Origin: Zygnema cylindricum
Taxonomy: Eukaryota > Streptophyta > Zygnematophyceae > Zygnematales > Zygnemataceae
DNA: 64,000 nucleotides
Direction: 5' to 3'
NCBI GenBank assembly: GCA_037447655.1
Contig: JBBHKE010000893.1
Coordinates: 557,186-621,185 of the forward strand
In this document: positions 47,861-59,619 of the stretch, piece after piece
How positions within the stretch are numbered: the first letter of the stretch is position 1
Layout of the letters: each line of letters starts with the position of its first letter
Translations under genes and position numbers: made by a program
Notes under the pieces: model-generated
Seen by the model: only the letters and a program-made list of their open reading frames with translations
Database searches by the model: none
Told to the model about the DNA's origin: nothing

Positions 47861-48724
47861 GGCTGACGGAGAAGCAAGCTGTGGCAGAAGAAGGTGAAAA
47901 AAGTAGGAAAAGTGGAAAGCTTAAATGAGGAAAAAGCAAAGACTTGGAAAGATATTGCAATACTGTGGTCTGCAGTACAGTAGATAGTACAGTACTGTAC
48001 GGTACTGTACGGCACTGTGCCAATACTAAATGGTGGCCTGTTCACTTCGGTTCATTTCCTGGAAGTGGGTGTACCAGGCGGATAATGCTGGGCTAAGGGA
48101 GGAGACCGGCGGGCGGCAATTCAAGGAGAAGGGGAAATGGATTGTGGATTTTATGTCGAACCGACAACTCTGATGAAGGATCGCACGGTACGGCAAAATC
48201 TTGCGGGGGACCGTGAAATCTCGTCCGTCGATGCTGATTTCGCTGGGAAAAAGGCGGTGACTTGCGTACGGAGGTGGGTGTGAAACTGAAAACTGGCAAG
48301 CACGTGGAATTGACGGCGGAGCTCACGGTAGGACGAGCGTGCGAAAACTTGTTTAGAAAAATACAAAGGGTGGAAGCACGGAAAATTTACGGCCCAAGTA
48401 AATTGTATTTGGATTGTAATTTGTATGACTGTACGGTAAATTTGCTGCTTTGGCCAGTGAGGAATATTTTTGACGCACGTGCAGCTGATAGTGTTGCTTG
48501 AGGCTGTATTGGATCCTGCTGTTCCCTGAAATGCGTAGCAATCTGCATCAATTTGTACCCTTTTTAGTAAGAAGCACCAATAAATGGCGCTTACGAATTG
48601 TCGAATTGAGAAGCTGCTCTTTTTTTTCTGTTTTTGTAAGCAATTTTCCTCGGTGCTGGTTGATGAAAAAATTGGATCACCGGTTTTGTCTTTTCCAGTT
48701 CTGTTTTACTGTTTGTGGGGCATG
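47861..48724 (-). promoter_or_regulatory. Upstream region of the MGACVS gene
   Basis: Contains a GTAC-rich palindromic cluster at about 47975-48018 (AGTACAGTACTGTACGGTAC) some 120-160 bases upstream of the ATG. No other gene is seen. Regulatory role is inferred only from position. Confidence 0.35.
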
Positions 48725-49045
48725 ATAAATTAAAAGAGCACGATGGTAAACCATCTGAGTCTGGGGGTACAAAAGGGGTGGCATGACCAACACTGAAAAA
48801 CAACAATAAAAAACAAAAAGGGCGACGAGAACACAAAAAAATAGAAGCAACAACAAGGAAAATAAAAGCACCCTAACTCAAAATGAAAAGCACGGCAACT
48901 CACAAAAACAAAACTACAAACCCCAACCCCAACCCTAATTCAATTAAATATCTACGAAAAACAACCCCGTAAGTCCCCCCAGCCCGGGGGAGCACGTTGA
49001 GGGAGTTCCGGAGCACGGCGACGATCCATAACCGCAACAGTCGAT
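48725..49045. repeat. Dispersed repeat, pair of 21829-21930
   Basis: The end at 48945-49040 matches 21829-21930. An earlier part, GATGGTAAACCATC with an A-rich stretch after it, resembles 23463-23500. The element type is unknown; the A-rich strand suggests a retroposon fragment. Confidence 0.5.
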
Positions 49046-49608
49046 CGGAGGAGAATAGAAGCCTGCCCCGCTGCCATGCTGTCAATTGTGACAGGTGGAT
49101 CAGTATGGCTTGCAACGTGGAATGCTATAGATTCGCTTTTTGTTATCCACTAGCAGTTAGCCAGCGGCGATCCTTTATGTGGCTCAAAGGTCTTGAAAGG
49201 ATACATCGCAGCACAAAACGAATCTATTCTGATTTCCAGACGGCAACGGAGGCCACTCGTCCAGCCGCAACAAAGAAAGGAAATAATTAAATATTGCCAG
49301 GAACGTCGATGGTGATTGGCGGACGGCAAGATACCAAACAAATATCTGGAAGAAGACTGAACCTGAATCTAGGATAGCCTCTGTCAGATTGCCACCTGGG
49401 AAAAGTCAATTTATGGATATTTTTGTCAAACAAAGAATCGCGTTAGAAGCCAATGAGAGCGCTGCCTCCCTGATTGTGAAAGTGAGCACAAGTGCAGATA
49501 CCAAAAGGAACAGGTGTAACATTACTATTTGCTCGCAAATCTTCTTCCGATTTCTCAAGTGATGCGTATCGTATCAAATCTAAGCTACAAGAGTCAAGAG
49601 GTTTGGAA

Positions 49609-50055
49609 TTTGGTTCAAAAGTAGGCGTTTTATTCGTAGGCCTTTTGTAGGCGCCTTTATCGTTTTTGTGTTATGGGCTTCTCATGTGATCTTCTAAGAT
49701 CGCTACTTTGATCAGAGACCGTCCGATCGTCCAAATCTGACGGATAGTTCTATCGTAAGTTGTGTTATGGGCTTTTCATGTGATCTTCTTAGATCGCTAC
49801 TTTGATCAGCGACCGTCCGATCGTCAAAATCTGACAGCTTAAATAAAAATACCTCAAACTAACAGAAAAAAAAAAATGTCCGAATGTTTTTCAAAATTTA
49901 GACATGACGTTTAACTCTCATCGATGTGCAACTTAAACCTGTTACTTTTTTTTTCATTTTGCGACCAATACAATATGGGTCTTAAGGTCATATTGTATGT
50001 TTTGCGTACAATAGGCATATTGTATGGGCCTACTTTCACCTACTTTTGAACTATG
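49609..50055. mobile_element. hAT-like MITE, CATAGTTCAAAAGTAGG family (447 bp)
   Basis: The right end CACCTACTTTTGAACTATG is intact; the left end is TTTGGTTCAAAAGTAGG. Both are flanked by an exact GTTTGGAA duplication (49601-49608, 50056-50063). It carries a partial internal duplication: a GTTATGGGCTT...CCGTCCGATCGTC segment occurs twice (49671-49737 and 49765-49827). Confidence 0.85.
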
Positions 50056-50999
50056 GTTTGGAACTTGGGATTCGGGACTTAGGGAGAAAAGAAAAGCTGC
50101 AATCATACCGTACTATGGCAATGCAAAAAATCATATTGTGAGTTAATATGCTTATCGCATCGGCAAAACCAGTACCCGACTTGTCGATGCGGTTTCTTAA
50201 TCGATTTTGGCAAAATCGAACATAGGATGTGTCTGATGTTGGATGCGATACAAAACCATTTGCTTAAGGAAGCGATGAAGATTTCGATGTCACAAATGAG
50301 ATCGGCGACGTTTATAACTTGATGATGCGGCCGGCCAGCAGAGGTCACAATCGAGTACCCGAATCTGGCCGTATCCGATTTTTGTTTTATTTTGTTTTTG
50401 AATCAGGCCTGTTCTCCATTAGGCGGTCCCAGTAAACACGCGATACTGTTTACTGTTACGACGTTCCATTATGTCGTGCCATTGAACATCGTTTCTCAAT
50501 TATGATTGACGCCACATAGGTTAGTTTTCAGATTCTTAAAATCTAAAAATATTCTTTAAACTGAAAATCTGTACATAATATTTGTACGAGCGAAGGTAGT
50601 TAATGATTCGTACGAGAATTATGGGACAAAATTTTAATTTGAAATTGAAAATCAAAATTTCGAAACAGAATGGCAAAAAGGCGCCGGAAACTTTGAAGGT
50701 CAACGGATGTCAGAAAGAACATGCGAGGATATTTCGGACAACCAACATACACCGTGGCGGAAGGCACATGGCGTGTACGACGTGTGTTGAAATCACTGGA
50801 TTTATTGAGTATTTCTAAGTCTGAATAGCTTAAAATAAAAAGAAAGGAAAAGCGCAGATAGTCTACCTCCACCTCTTTCTTCTATCCCCCATACTTATTG
50901 TAGTCATTGAAGGAGAGAGAGAGAATAGTGGAGCCCATATGCCTCAGCTCCATTGGTAGAACTAAAGAGTGACATAGTCACTCTTAACAAAAGGTTGAG

Positions 51000-51075
51000 T
51001 CCGGCAGGACTCGAACCTCCGCCCGGCAGAGCGAGGTGTAACCGTCAGCTCTAACCGGTCTGTCGTAGGAGTTCG
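51000..51075 (-). other. tRNA-like module in the 5' LTR
   Basis: Read on the minus strand it has GGTTAGAGCTGACGG (D-arm/A-box-like) and GGAGGTTCGAGTCC (perfect B-box consensus) at tRNA-like spacing. T-stem pairing is imperfect and no intact acceptor stem is present, so it is a tRNA relic rather than a working tRNA. Copies are in the 3' LTR at about 59830-59884 (partial) and 61008-61080. Confidence 0.6.
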
Positions 51076-51380
51076 TTAAATTACATAGGGTGTGATAATT
51101 ACTTAAACAATGTTATGATCTTTAGTCCGATTAAAGTAATTACGAATGAGGGGACATATAACTAGTTTATATTTTGTGCGAACATGATCCCGCACGAAAT
51201 AAATGAACCGGACATTGGTTTCGACGGATAACATTAAATGTCGTTTTTGATCCAACGGCACATATCGCCTCCGAGATCCCGGAATGGTCACTTTGGCGGT
51301 TTTCGGACGTGGCATGACCTGGCGCCACGTGGAGGGAAAACATTTGGTCGCGAGAATTCCGGAGAACATAAAGACGAGTA

Positions 51381-52414
51381 TGTAACTCTGAGACCTCCAT
51401 AGGTCCTCAGAATAGGCAGCTCACACGAAGCCTCTAGGATAACCCTGACCCCTTTGTGTTTCAGCAAGAATAATTGCCACCGTGGCAGACAAAAACTCTG
51501 ACCACATTCAGTCCTGTAAAAGGAAGACTCCCCTGAGTCTATAGCAAAAATAATCTCTGAATTTGCTCCCCTAAGCAGTAAGTTATGAAGGGTCAAAGTT
51601 GACCGCTTGTACATAAGCTCTCTGAGAGAGAGGGTCTATTCTATCAAAATTTTCTGAGTCCTGTCTCTCTCTAAAACTCTATCTACTGAAGTACGGCACC
51701 AATCATAATAGTGTGTCATACAGAATGGTACAAGTGCCGGTGTACTTTATGTACGGCCATTGTAGGACATGGCCAAGAAGTCGACACATGTCTTTTTTGG
51801 ATTCGATCCTGTAATTCATGGAGATGCCGTAATCCAATGTGATTGTGCCACATTGCAATTGACGTGATGTCGACCGCAAACCGCCGAAAACCTATTCCGC
51901 GATCTCGGCATGCTTTGCGTGCGTCCGATTAAACCGAAATTAAATCTTAGCCGTCATAAATACTTGCGCGGTATTTGTTTCGCCTACGAAACAAAGTGTG
52001 CGGTATGCGTTTCGGAAGTTTCGTGCGCCGTACAACAAAACTATATCTATGTCCAAAAATCTCGTTAAATGAAAATAGCGTACACGTAAACATTTATATA
52101 ACTATCAAACCTTATATCATATATCCTTGGTATAGACTAGTTGGCTAAGGCTACCGGCTATTGGCAATTTGGCGGACGGTAGATACCCGGTTCAAATCCC
52201 GAGGCTATCAAGTTATATTTTGGTAAAATTACCAGTCTAATGTCTTTCCCCGTCTCAATAGCATATGCGGCCATGGCTCTATCTCCCTCTCCAACTTTTA
52301 GTGACTGCAACAAGTGTGGGAGCTGGAGAGAGGAGTTAGAGGCAGACTGCCTCTGCTTCTTTTCTGCATTTTTATAAAACCTAGAAAATACTTAAATAAC
52401 ATTTAATTTATACA
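51381..52414 (-). mobile_element. Solo LTR 1 (antisense) inside the 5' LTR
   Basis: Begins TGTAACTCTGAGACC, ends TTTATACA, and is flanked by GAGTA (51376-51380, 52415-52419). Its reverse complement is related to the host LTR (shared blocks near GGCAGTCTGCCTC and ACTTGTTG.AGTCACT, and near the other end CCTAGAGGCTTC). On the plus strand it has a tRNA-like piece at about 52138-52210 with TTGGCTAAGGCT and GGTTCAAATCC. It is the most diverged of the three antisense copies. Confidence 0.85.
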
Positions 52415-52829
52415 GAGTAAAAAGTGGACACGCGTCCACTCAATGGCCTTGTCGTACACATGCCGTACAGAAAGGACATTGGCCGTAGTACCTTTCTGTA
52501 CTGTACAGTTATTTAATTGGATCGCACTGAAGTAGATAGGGGTTGTGAGAGGGGATTAGGACTTGGCAATTTTTCAGTAGACAATAACCTCTCCTTTTGA
52601 GAGTTTGTATAAATTGGCATCTTTGCCACTTCATAACTTATCGGTTTGTTGGCCGTTTTCACTGATTCTTTTTTTATACGGACTCATGGGAGTCCAGATT
52701 GCAAACGGGTGCAGTCAAATCGTCAACTTGTTTGCTTGGGTAGCACTGGTTGTGGTTGAAAGTGGGTTAGTAAAAAATTACCTAGAGGCTTCCTGAATTC
52801 TGTAGTCCAATGGAGGACACAGGATTGCA

Positions 52830-52844
52830 GGTTATGGGCCCACC
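52830..52844 (+). promoter_or_regulatory. Primer-binding site pairing with the anticodon arm of initiator tRNA-Met
   Basis: GGTTATGGGCCCACC lies directly after the 5' LTR. It is complementary to the anticodon stem-loop of plant initiator tRNA-Met (GGTGGGCCCATAACC), not to the 3' end of a tRNA. Drosophila copia uses the equivalent half-tRNA priming site. Confidence 0.85.
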
Positions 52845-54485
52845 CTCTAGGGTGCCCATCTTCAATGGATATGGGTTCATCTATTGGGAAGCCATAATGA
52901 CAAGGGCATTGTGCAAAAAATGATACTGGGGTATTGTTAGTGGACAAGTGAAACGTCCACCTCAGAGAACTCCACCAGTGCTTGGTGGAATAAGGTTTTT
53001 TCAGTAGCATCTGCTGCAACAGAGGAGGTAGATGATGGGGACAGTAATGCGTCTGAAAAGGGGAAAGAGAAGGAGACACCCTTTACTTTTGTTGCTCCTA
53101 TTGCCACGACACCCGGAGCGGCGGCCGTGAAGATCGTGGAGAACGATAGCCAAACGTGGGAACATACCAACATGGCTGCCAAAATTTCCATTCTAAGACA
53201 CCTCACTCAGGCTTTGGCAACCCCTCACCTTCACATTTACAAGGCCCATGACTTGTGGGTGAGTTTGGTGGAGATCTACAGAGTAGGTACTATTCACGAA
53301 CTCCAGTTGGCTGAGCAAAAGTTAGGGAATTATACTTACAAAGTGGGAAAGATGTTAGACTACTCTAATGATCTCTGTTGTTTGTATATGGAGATGGAGA
53401 GTGCCGGGTGGAGAGGTATAATGAAGATGAAAGTTAACACTCTCATCAAAAAGATACTCGATGAGTATAAAAACATAGTGTACCGAGTACAGGAAATGGT
53501 TGAAAGTTTATAGAAGTGGAACACAGTGGTCCGGATGATACTTGTGCAAGAGAACACAATTGAGATTAGGAGAGGGCGAAAGTGCATCCAAACTCTAGTC
53601 GCAAGAGCAAACAGGTGGGGGAAGGATCCGAAGAAACCGTACAAAGAAGAGAGAGATCAGTTTGGAGGACCGAGGCCTTTAAAGGGTCTTTGTCACTTTT
53701 ACAAATAGCCGCGACACATCATACCGGATTGTGTCAAGCTGTCACAGCCGAGGCTCCAAGAGAACCGTGGAGGGGGTTCTTTCGGAAGGAAGAAGAAGGC
53801 ACTTGTGGTCACAAAAGTAAAAAGAGAGACCGAGAATGAGTCCACTTTGGAGGATGGGGAGCTTTTTCTTGACGAGAGTCTGGAGGAGAAGGAGATCCCT
53901 CGGAAACAGAAGTGTGCTCTCGGAGCAATTCGAGAAGCTCCACATGAAAGATGGATCATCTACTCAGGTGCATCCATGCATATGTGTCATGATAAGCACC
54001 TCTTTACTAAGCTAAGAAAGATCCTTACTGCAAAGATCGAGCATTGGGATGGGAGAGTGGTTACTACAGATCTAGTGGGGTCGGTAGATCTGAAAGTCTT
54101 AGTGGAGGGTAAGACATCTATACTCACCTTCTCTGATGTACTCTACAATCCTCAGTTGAGCAATATTTTTATCTCTACGTCTGTGTTAGATGACAAAGAG
54201 TCTGATACTTTCATTGGAAAGGGAGTTTTTACAACTAAGTATGGGGATGAAGTCTACTTCACAGCAGAAAAGGGTAGCCAAGGAATGTTTAGGCTTAACC
54301 TGAGTAATGAAAAGAAGAATGCTTACTATGTTGGTGTTCCAAAGTTGATGATATAGCATAAGCGGTTGGGGCATGTGCATTTTGATAGGTTGAGGGAAAT
54401 GAAGAAGCTTGGTGTAGTAGAAGGCATTTAGTTTGGGGATAATGAAATGGTGGATGATTGTAGTGGCCGTGCTCAAGGTAAGACT

Positions 54486-55669
54486 TGAAACTCTGAGACC
54501 TCCATTGGCCCTCAGAGTAGGCAGATCCAAGAAGCTAATCTAGGAAGTGCCAGCTCCAACTTGATATAAACCCAAATGATTGACCCCTTCACAATCAGAA
54601 CCCCATTACAGCTTCACCCATGTGAAATAAGACTTTCTGTGTGCTCAGTTCCACCACAAAATGCAAAGTTAGAATATGAGATTTGGACACATTCACCCAC
54701 TTTGACTTTCCTTTAGAAATGCAGCCACCCAGGCTAGCAAAAACTCTGACCGACTACACCCTTGTGTAGCTTGGACTCCCGTGAGTCCGCAACAAAAAGA
54801 ATCATTGAAATTGGTCAACTGAATTGATAGTTATGGCTGGCCAAAGTTTGCCATTTATACAAGGTGCTCACTGGAAGAGGCAACTACCTACCTAAATTTT
54901 TCTAAGTCTTATTCCCCCTCTAAAACTCTATCTACTGAAGTGTGGCACCAATCAAATTGCTGTGTCGTACAGAAAAGTACAGGTGCCGGTGTACTTTCTG
55001 TATGGCCATTGTACAATATGGCCAAAATGTCGACACTTGTCAAATCACGATTTGTTCCCGTAATCTCTGGAGTTCCCGTAATCCAATGTTATCACGCCAC
55101 GTGTCATCTGACGTGGTAATAACCTTAAAACGCCAAAATTACCTCTTCCGTGATCGCGGCTCCTATCGCGACCGTCCGATCAAAACTGGCAATAATCCTA
55201 GCCGCTGAAATTCATCGCGCGGTATTTGTTTCGCGGTCGAAACAAGTGCGCAATATCCGTTTCATAAAAACATTGAAACCATACTCCGTACTTTCGAAAA
55301 CTGTAACCACGCACAACGTAATTATTTCCTGTTAAATGAACTAGTCTACGTGTAACTAATTAAATATTTATCAAACCCCATATATCTTCATATTATCTCT
55401 AGACTAAACGGATAAAGCTATCGGCTGAGGGCAACTTGACGGACGGTAGGTACCAAGATCAATTCTTGGGTCCGTCAATTACTTTTTGGTAAGTCTACCT
55501 AATTTATCCCCTGTCTTCTCTAGAGAGCTTAGGCAGCCATGGCTCTAGCTCCCTATCCAGCCTTAAGTGACTACAACAAGTGTGGGGGCTTGGAAAGGGG
55601 AGTTAGAGGCAGAATGCCTTTGCCTTTTTCTATCCTATTACAGACCTAGAAAATACACAAACATCAACA
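54486..55669 (-). mobile_element. Solo LTR 2 (antisense) inside the integrase region
   Basis: Begins TGAAACTCTGAGACC and ends CATCAACA; flanked by AGACT (54481-54485, 55670-55674). It sits between codons of the pre-integrase zinc-binding region (...GKT/HRL...). Its reverse complement starts TGTTGATG.TTGTGTATTTTCTAG and is related to the host LTR. A degenerate tRNA-like piece is at about 55405-55480. Confidence 0.92.
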
Positions 55670-58140
55670 AGACTCACAGACTTCCCTTTCCCAAAGCCGC
55701 CACATATAGGGGTGAGAAAGTACTAGATCTGGTTCACACAGATATATGGGGACCCGCAAAAGTACCTTCGGTCGGAGGGATTAGGTTTATCTTGACAATA
55801 ACCGATAACTGGTCTAGATATTCTAGAGTCTACTTCCTAAAAACAAAGTCTGAAACACCAACTTACTTCAAAGAATATAAAGCGTGGAGTGAGAGGTTGC
55901 ATGGAACCCCCATTAAGAGAATATAGAGTGATAATGGGGGAGAATATACCTTTAACCAATTTGAGGAATACTTGAGAGATGAGGGGGTTCAGCACTAGAA
56001 AACTGTACCATATAACCCGGAACAAAATGGGGTAGCTGAGAGGTAGAACCGAACACTAGGAGATAGTGTATGCAGTATGTTGGCCGACAAGAAAATATGA
56101 AAGAGATTTTGGGCAAAAGCCATGAACTGTGCCCACTACATTAAGAATAAAGTCCTTACCTCAGATGTACAAGGAATGACTATTTATGAGAGATGGGTTG
56201 GAAGGAAACCAGATATCTCACACCTTAAAGTAATCGGTAGCCAAGTTTACAGTCTTGACACGGATAGGAAAAACTGGAAACTAGATGCTAAGGGAAAACC
56301 TAGATACTTTGTGGGATATGATGAGGATGTTAAAGGATATATAGTCTATGACTTAGCAAAGAAAGATATCATTCTGGTCAAACACCTAGTTGTCATGATT
56401 GAAGGAAAGTCACTTGATCCCTTCAATTATATTAAGAAGATAAAAATCAGATTTGAGTCCGAAAGTGAGGAGAACTCGATTTTTCCCGAAAGGGACATGA
56501 GTGAAACAGTGATTGCAGATTCAAGGGAGATCCAAGATACATAAGATCCACCGGAAACCTCAAATACTCTTATGGACTTCGAAGAGACAGAAGAAGAGAT
56601 ACCGGAAACGACTGCCATGGACAGGGGAGCCGATGAGACAGTAAGGAGAAATCTAAGACTTCCCTCCATCCCAGCTTCGGAGTTTGAGGGAGGGAGAAGG
56701 AGCAGCAAAAGAATACAAGAAAAACAAGCCACTCAAAAGGTAACTAAGCAATCTCACCCAGATGAGCCTCAGTCATACTCGGAGGTAGAAAATAGTCTGG
56801 AGAAAGACAGATGGATTAGAGCAATAAATGATGCGATGGCCTCCATCATGGAAGCAAATACTTGGGAACTGGCGGACTGTCCTCCGGACAAAAACCTGAT
56901 TGGCTGTAAATGGGTGTTTAAACTAAAACTAAACCCAAATAATTATATTGAATGATAAAAGGCTCGGTTGGTAGCAAAGGGGTTCACCTAAAACGAGGGG
57001 ATTGACTATGAGGAGACTTTTGCTCCAGTTGTACGGTTCCCATCAGTAAGGATTCTCCTCAGTCTAGCGGCAGCAAAAGACATGGAAATACACCAGATGG
57101 ATATTAAGACCGCCTTTCTCAATGGTGAGTTAGAGGAAGAAATTTTCATGCGACAACTAGAGGGGTTTGTGGAAGAAGGAGAAGAGAGCAAAGTCCGTAG
57201 GCTCATAAAGTATTTATATGGACTCAAGCCGGCTCCCCTACAGTGGAATATGGAACTAGATGAGTTTCTCATCGGTCCGGGATATATCCAGAGCAGCTCT
57301 CACCATTCTATCTATATGTTTGAAGATGAGGATGGTGTGATCTTTATTGCGATTTATGTGGATGATCTGCAGGTGTTAAGTAAGTCTTTGGAAAAGATCA
57401 ATAAGTTAAAGAAAGATCTTAGAAGCAGATTTGACATGAAGGATTTAGGGGAGGCAAGATATATTTTGGGAATCCAAATGGAGAGAGATAGGGGGAAAAG
57501 GATCATTAGACTTACTCAGAAAGAAATAATAGGTAGTATGCTTAAGAAATTCCAATTGGAAAAGGCAAACAGTTGTACCACTCCCATGGACTTGAAGAAA
57601 GTAAGTGATGGAAATGTACAAGGAGGAGTGATAATCTTAGATGATCAAATTAGTCCAGAAGAGAGAGAGTTTATGAAATCTATCCCTTACAAGCAGGTTG
57701 TAGGGAGTCTGATATACTTTATATACTGTACCAGGCCGGACATAGCGGGAACAGTTGGAGTACTCAGTAGGAGTCTTAATGATCCTAGGAAGAGAGACTG
57801 GGAGGCAACCAAGAGAGTCATGAGATAGCTGATGGGAACAAGAGAGGTATTGTTGCATTTAAGAGGGGAGCACACTAATATCACTACTTGGAGTGATGCT
57901 AATTATGGGGATGGACCTATGAGAAGATGCACTTCTTGGTATGTGTTGTATGTGGGGGAAGGTGCTTGCTGTTGGAGCAGCAAGCAACAAGAGGTGGTTA
58001 GTCAGTCTACAATAGAGGCTGAGTATATGGCCTCTTGTTCTGATTTGAAAGAGTTGATGTGGGTCAAGTCCTTGTTGCAAGAACTAGGGTATGTGAAAGA
58101 GGGAGTGCATGAATCCTTTTGTGATAATCAGGCTGCCATT

Positions 58141-59384
58141 TGAAACTCTGAGACCTCCATTGGCCCTCAGAGTATGCAGATCCAAAAGAAGCTAATCTAG
58201 ATAGTGCCGACTCCAAGTTGATATAAACCCAAATAAATGATCCCTTGACAATAAGAACCCCAATATAGATTCACCACTGTGAAATAACACTTTCTGTGTG
58301 CTCAGTTCCACCACAGAATGCAAAGTTAGAATATGAGATTTGGACACATTCACCCACTTTGACTTTCCCTTAGAAATACAGCCACCCTGGCAGACAAAAA
58401 CTCTGACCGACTACACCCCTGTGTAGCCTAGACTCCCCTGAGTCCGCAGCAAAAAGAATCACTGAAAATGGTCAAGTAAATTGATAGTTATGGCTGGCCA
58501 AAGTTTGCCATTTATACAGGGTGCTCTCTGGGAGAGGCAGCTGCCTACCCAAAATTTTCTAAGTCCTAAACCCTCTCTAAAACTCTATCTACTGAAGTAC
58601 GGCACCAATCAAATTACTGTGTCGTACAGAAAAGTACAGGTGCCGGTGTACTTTCTGTACGACCATTGTACGACATGGCCAAAATGTCGACACGTGTCAA
58701 ATCAGGATTAGTTCCTGTAATCTCCGGAATTCCCGTAGTCCAATGTTATCACGCCACGTGTCACCTGACGTGACAAAGACCGTAAAACGCCAAAAGTACC
58801 TTTTCCGTGATCGCGGCGCTTATCGTGGCCGTCCGATCAAAACCGGCTATAATCCTAGCCGCTGAAATTCGACGCGCGGTATTTGTTTCGCTATCGAAAC
58901 AAATGCGCGGTATTTGTTTCGCTGTCGAAACAAATGCGCGGTATTTGTTTCGCTATCGAAACAAATGCGCGGTATCCGTTCTGCCCCCCATTCCGTACTT
59001 CGTACTAAATTAAACTGTTTCTATGTACTAAGTATCTATTTAGCCGTTAAACGGATTAATCTACATTTAACGATTTATATATTTGTCAAACCCTATATAT
59101 CGTAATATCTGTTCTAGACATAACGGCTAGAGCTAACGGCTAGTGCGGATTGACGGACGGTAGGTACCAGGATCAATTCCTGGGTCCGTCAACTAACTTT
59201 TGGTAAGTCTACCTAATTTACCCCCTGTCTTCTCTAGAGAGCCTAGGCAGCCATGGCTCTAGCTCCCTATCCAGCCTTCAGTGACTACAACAAGTATGGG
59301 AGCTTGGAAAAGGGAGTTAGAGGCAGACCGCCTCAGCTCTTTTTCTATCCTAATACAGACCTATAAAATACTCAAATATCAACA
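58141..59384 (-). mobile_element. Solo LTR 3 (antisense) inside the RNase H region
   Basis: Same family as solo LTR 2, roughly 90 percent alike by eye. Flanked by CCATT (58136-58140, 59385-59389). It is 60 bp longer than solo LTR 2 mainly because of a 31-bp tandem repeat. A tRNA-like piece lies at about 59118-59190 (GGATCAATTCC at the B-box position). Confidence 0.92.
58874..58966. repeat. Three 31-bp tandem units in solo LTR 3
   Basis: Units start at 58874, 58905 and 58936. Each is GCGCGGTATTTGTTTCGCTA followed by TCGAAACAAAT, so each contains an inverted repeat (ATTTGTTTCG / CGAAACAAAT). Solo LTRs 1 and 2 have one unit. Confidence 0.95.
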
Positions 59385-59606
59385 CCATTGCAATTGCAGC
59401 CAATCCAAAACATCATTTAAAAGTTAAGCATATTGACATAAGATTGAGCTTCGTGAGGGAAAAAGTTGAAAAATGTAATTGTGAATCTTGTGTATAGGTC
59501 TGATGAAGAAATAATGGCTGACATGATGACCAAACCTGTGCCCTCTCCCAAGTTAAAACATTGTAGGGACAAATGTGGGTTGAAAGAAAAGTTAAAATTA
59601 GACTAG

Positions 59607-59619
59607 AAAGTAAGGGGAG
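59607..59619 (+). promoter_or_regulatory. Polypurine tract of the copia element
   Basis: AAAGTAAGGGGAG directly precedes the 3' LTR, the expected place for the plus-strand primer. Confidence 0.8.

Larger units (their letters stand above)
50785..52829 (+). repeat. 5' LTR of the copia element (interrupted)
   Basis: LTR sequence is 50785-51380 joined to 52420-52829 (1006 bp), interrupted by a solo LTR with a GAGTA duplication. It ends GGATTGCA immediately before the primer-binding site. A tRNA-like module on the minus strand lies at about 50998-51075 (minus strand GGTTCGAGTCC). Confidence 0.9.
52811..59606 (+). pseudogene. copia gag-pol, many stops, split by two solo LTRs
   Basis: Gag begins around 52811-52834 (IFNGYGFIYWEAIM), with a stop near 52912; the UBN2-like part is 53127-53513. 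A damaged zinc knuckle lies near 53690-53735. Protease motif is YSGAS at 53961-53975, its Asp changed to Tyr. Integrase follows after solo LTR 2: HTDIWGP (~55736), SDNGGEY (~55927), NGVAER (~56025), with stops beside each. Reverse transcriptase has KWVFKLK, FAPVVR and an intact YVDD at 57355-57366. RNase H starts TWSDANYGD and EAEYMA, reaches CDNQAAI, and resumes after solo LTR 3 (59390 on). It ends at TAG 59604-59606. Removing the solo LTRs restores the reading frame at both junctions. Confidence 0.92.

Noticed and set aside
51000-51075. A functional tRNA gene on the minus strand
   Set aside because: The B box is good, but the T-stem has a mismatch, the acceptor stem is missing, and the same piece recurs in every LTR copy.
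54486-55669. A second, independent retrotransposon with its own coding region
   Set aside because: The insertion is a solo LTR: TG/CA ends, 5-bp duplication, no internal domain, and the copia frame rejoins across it.
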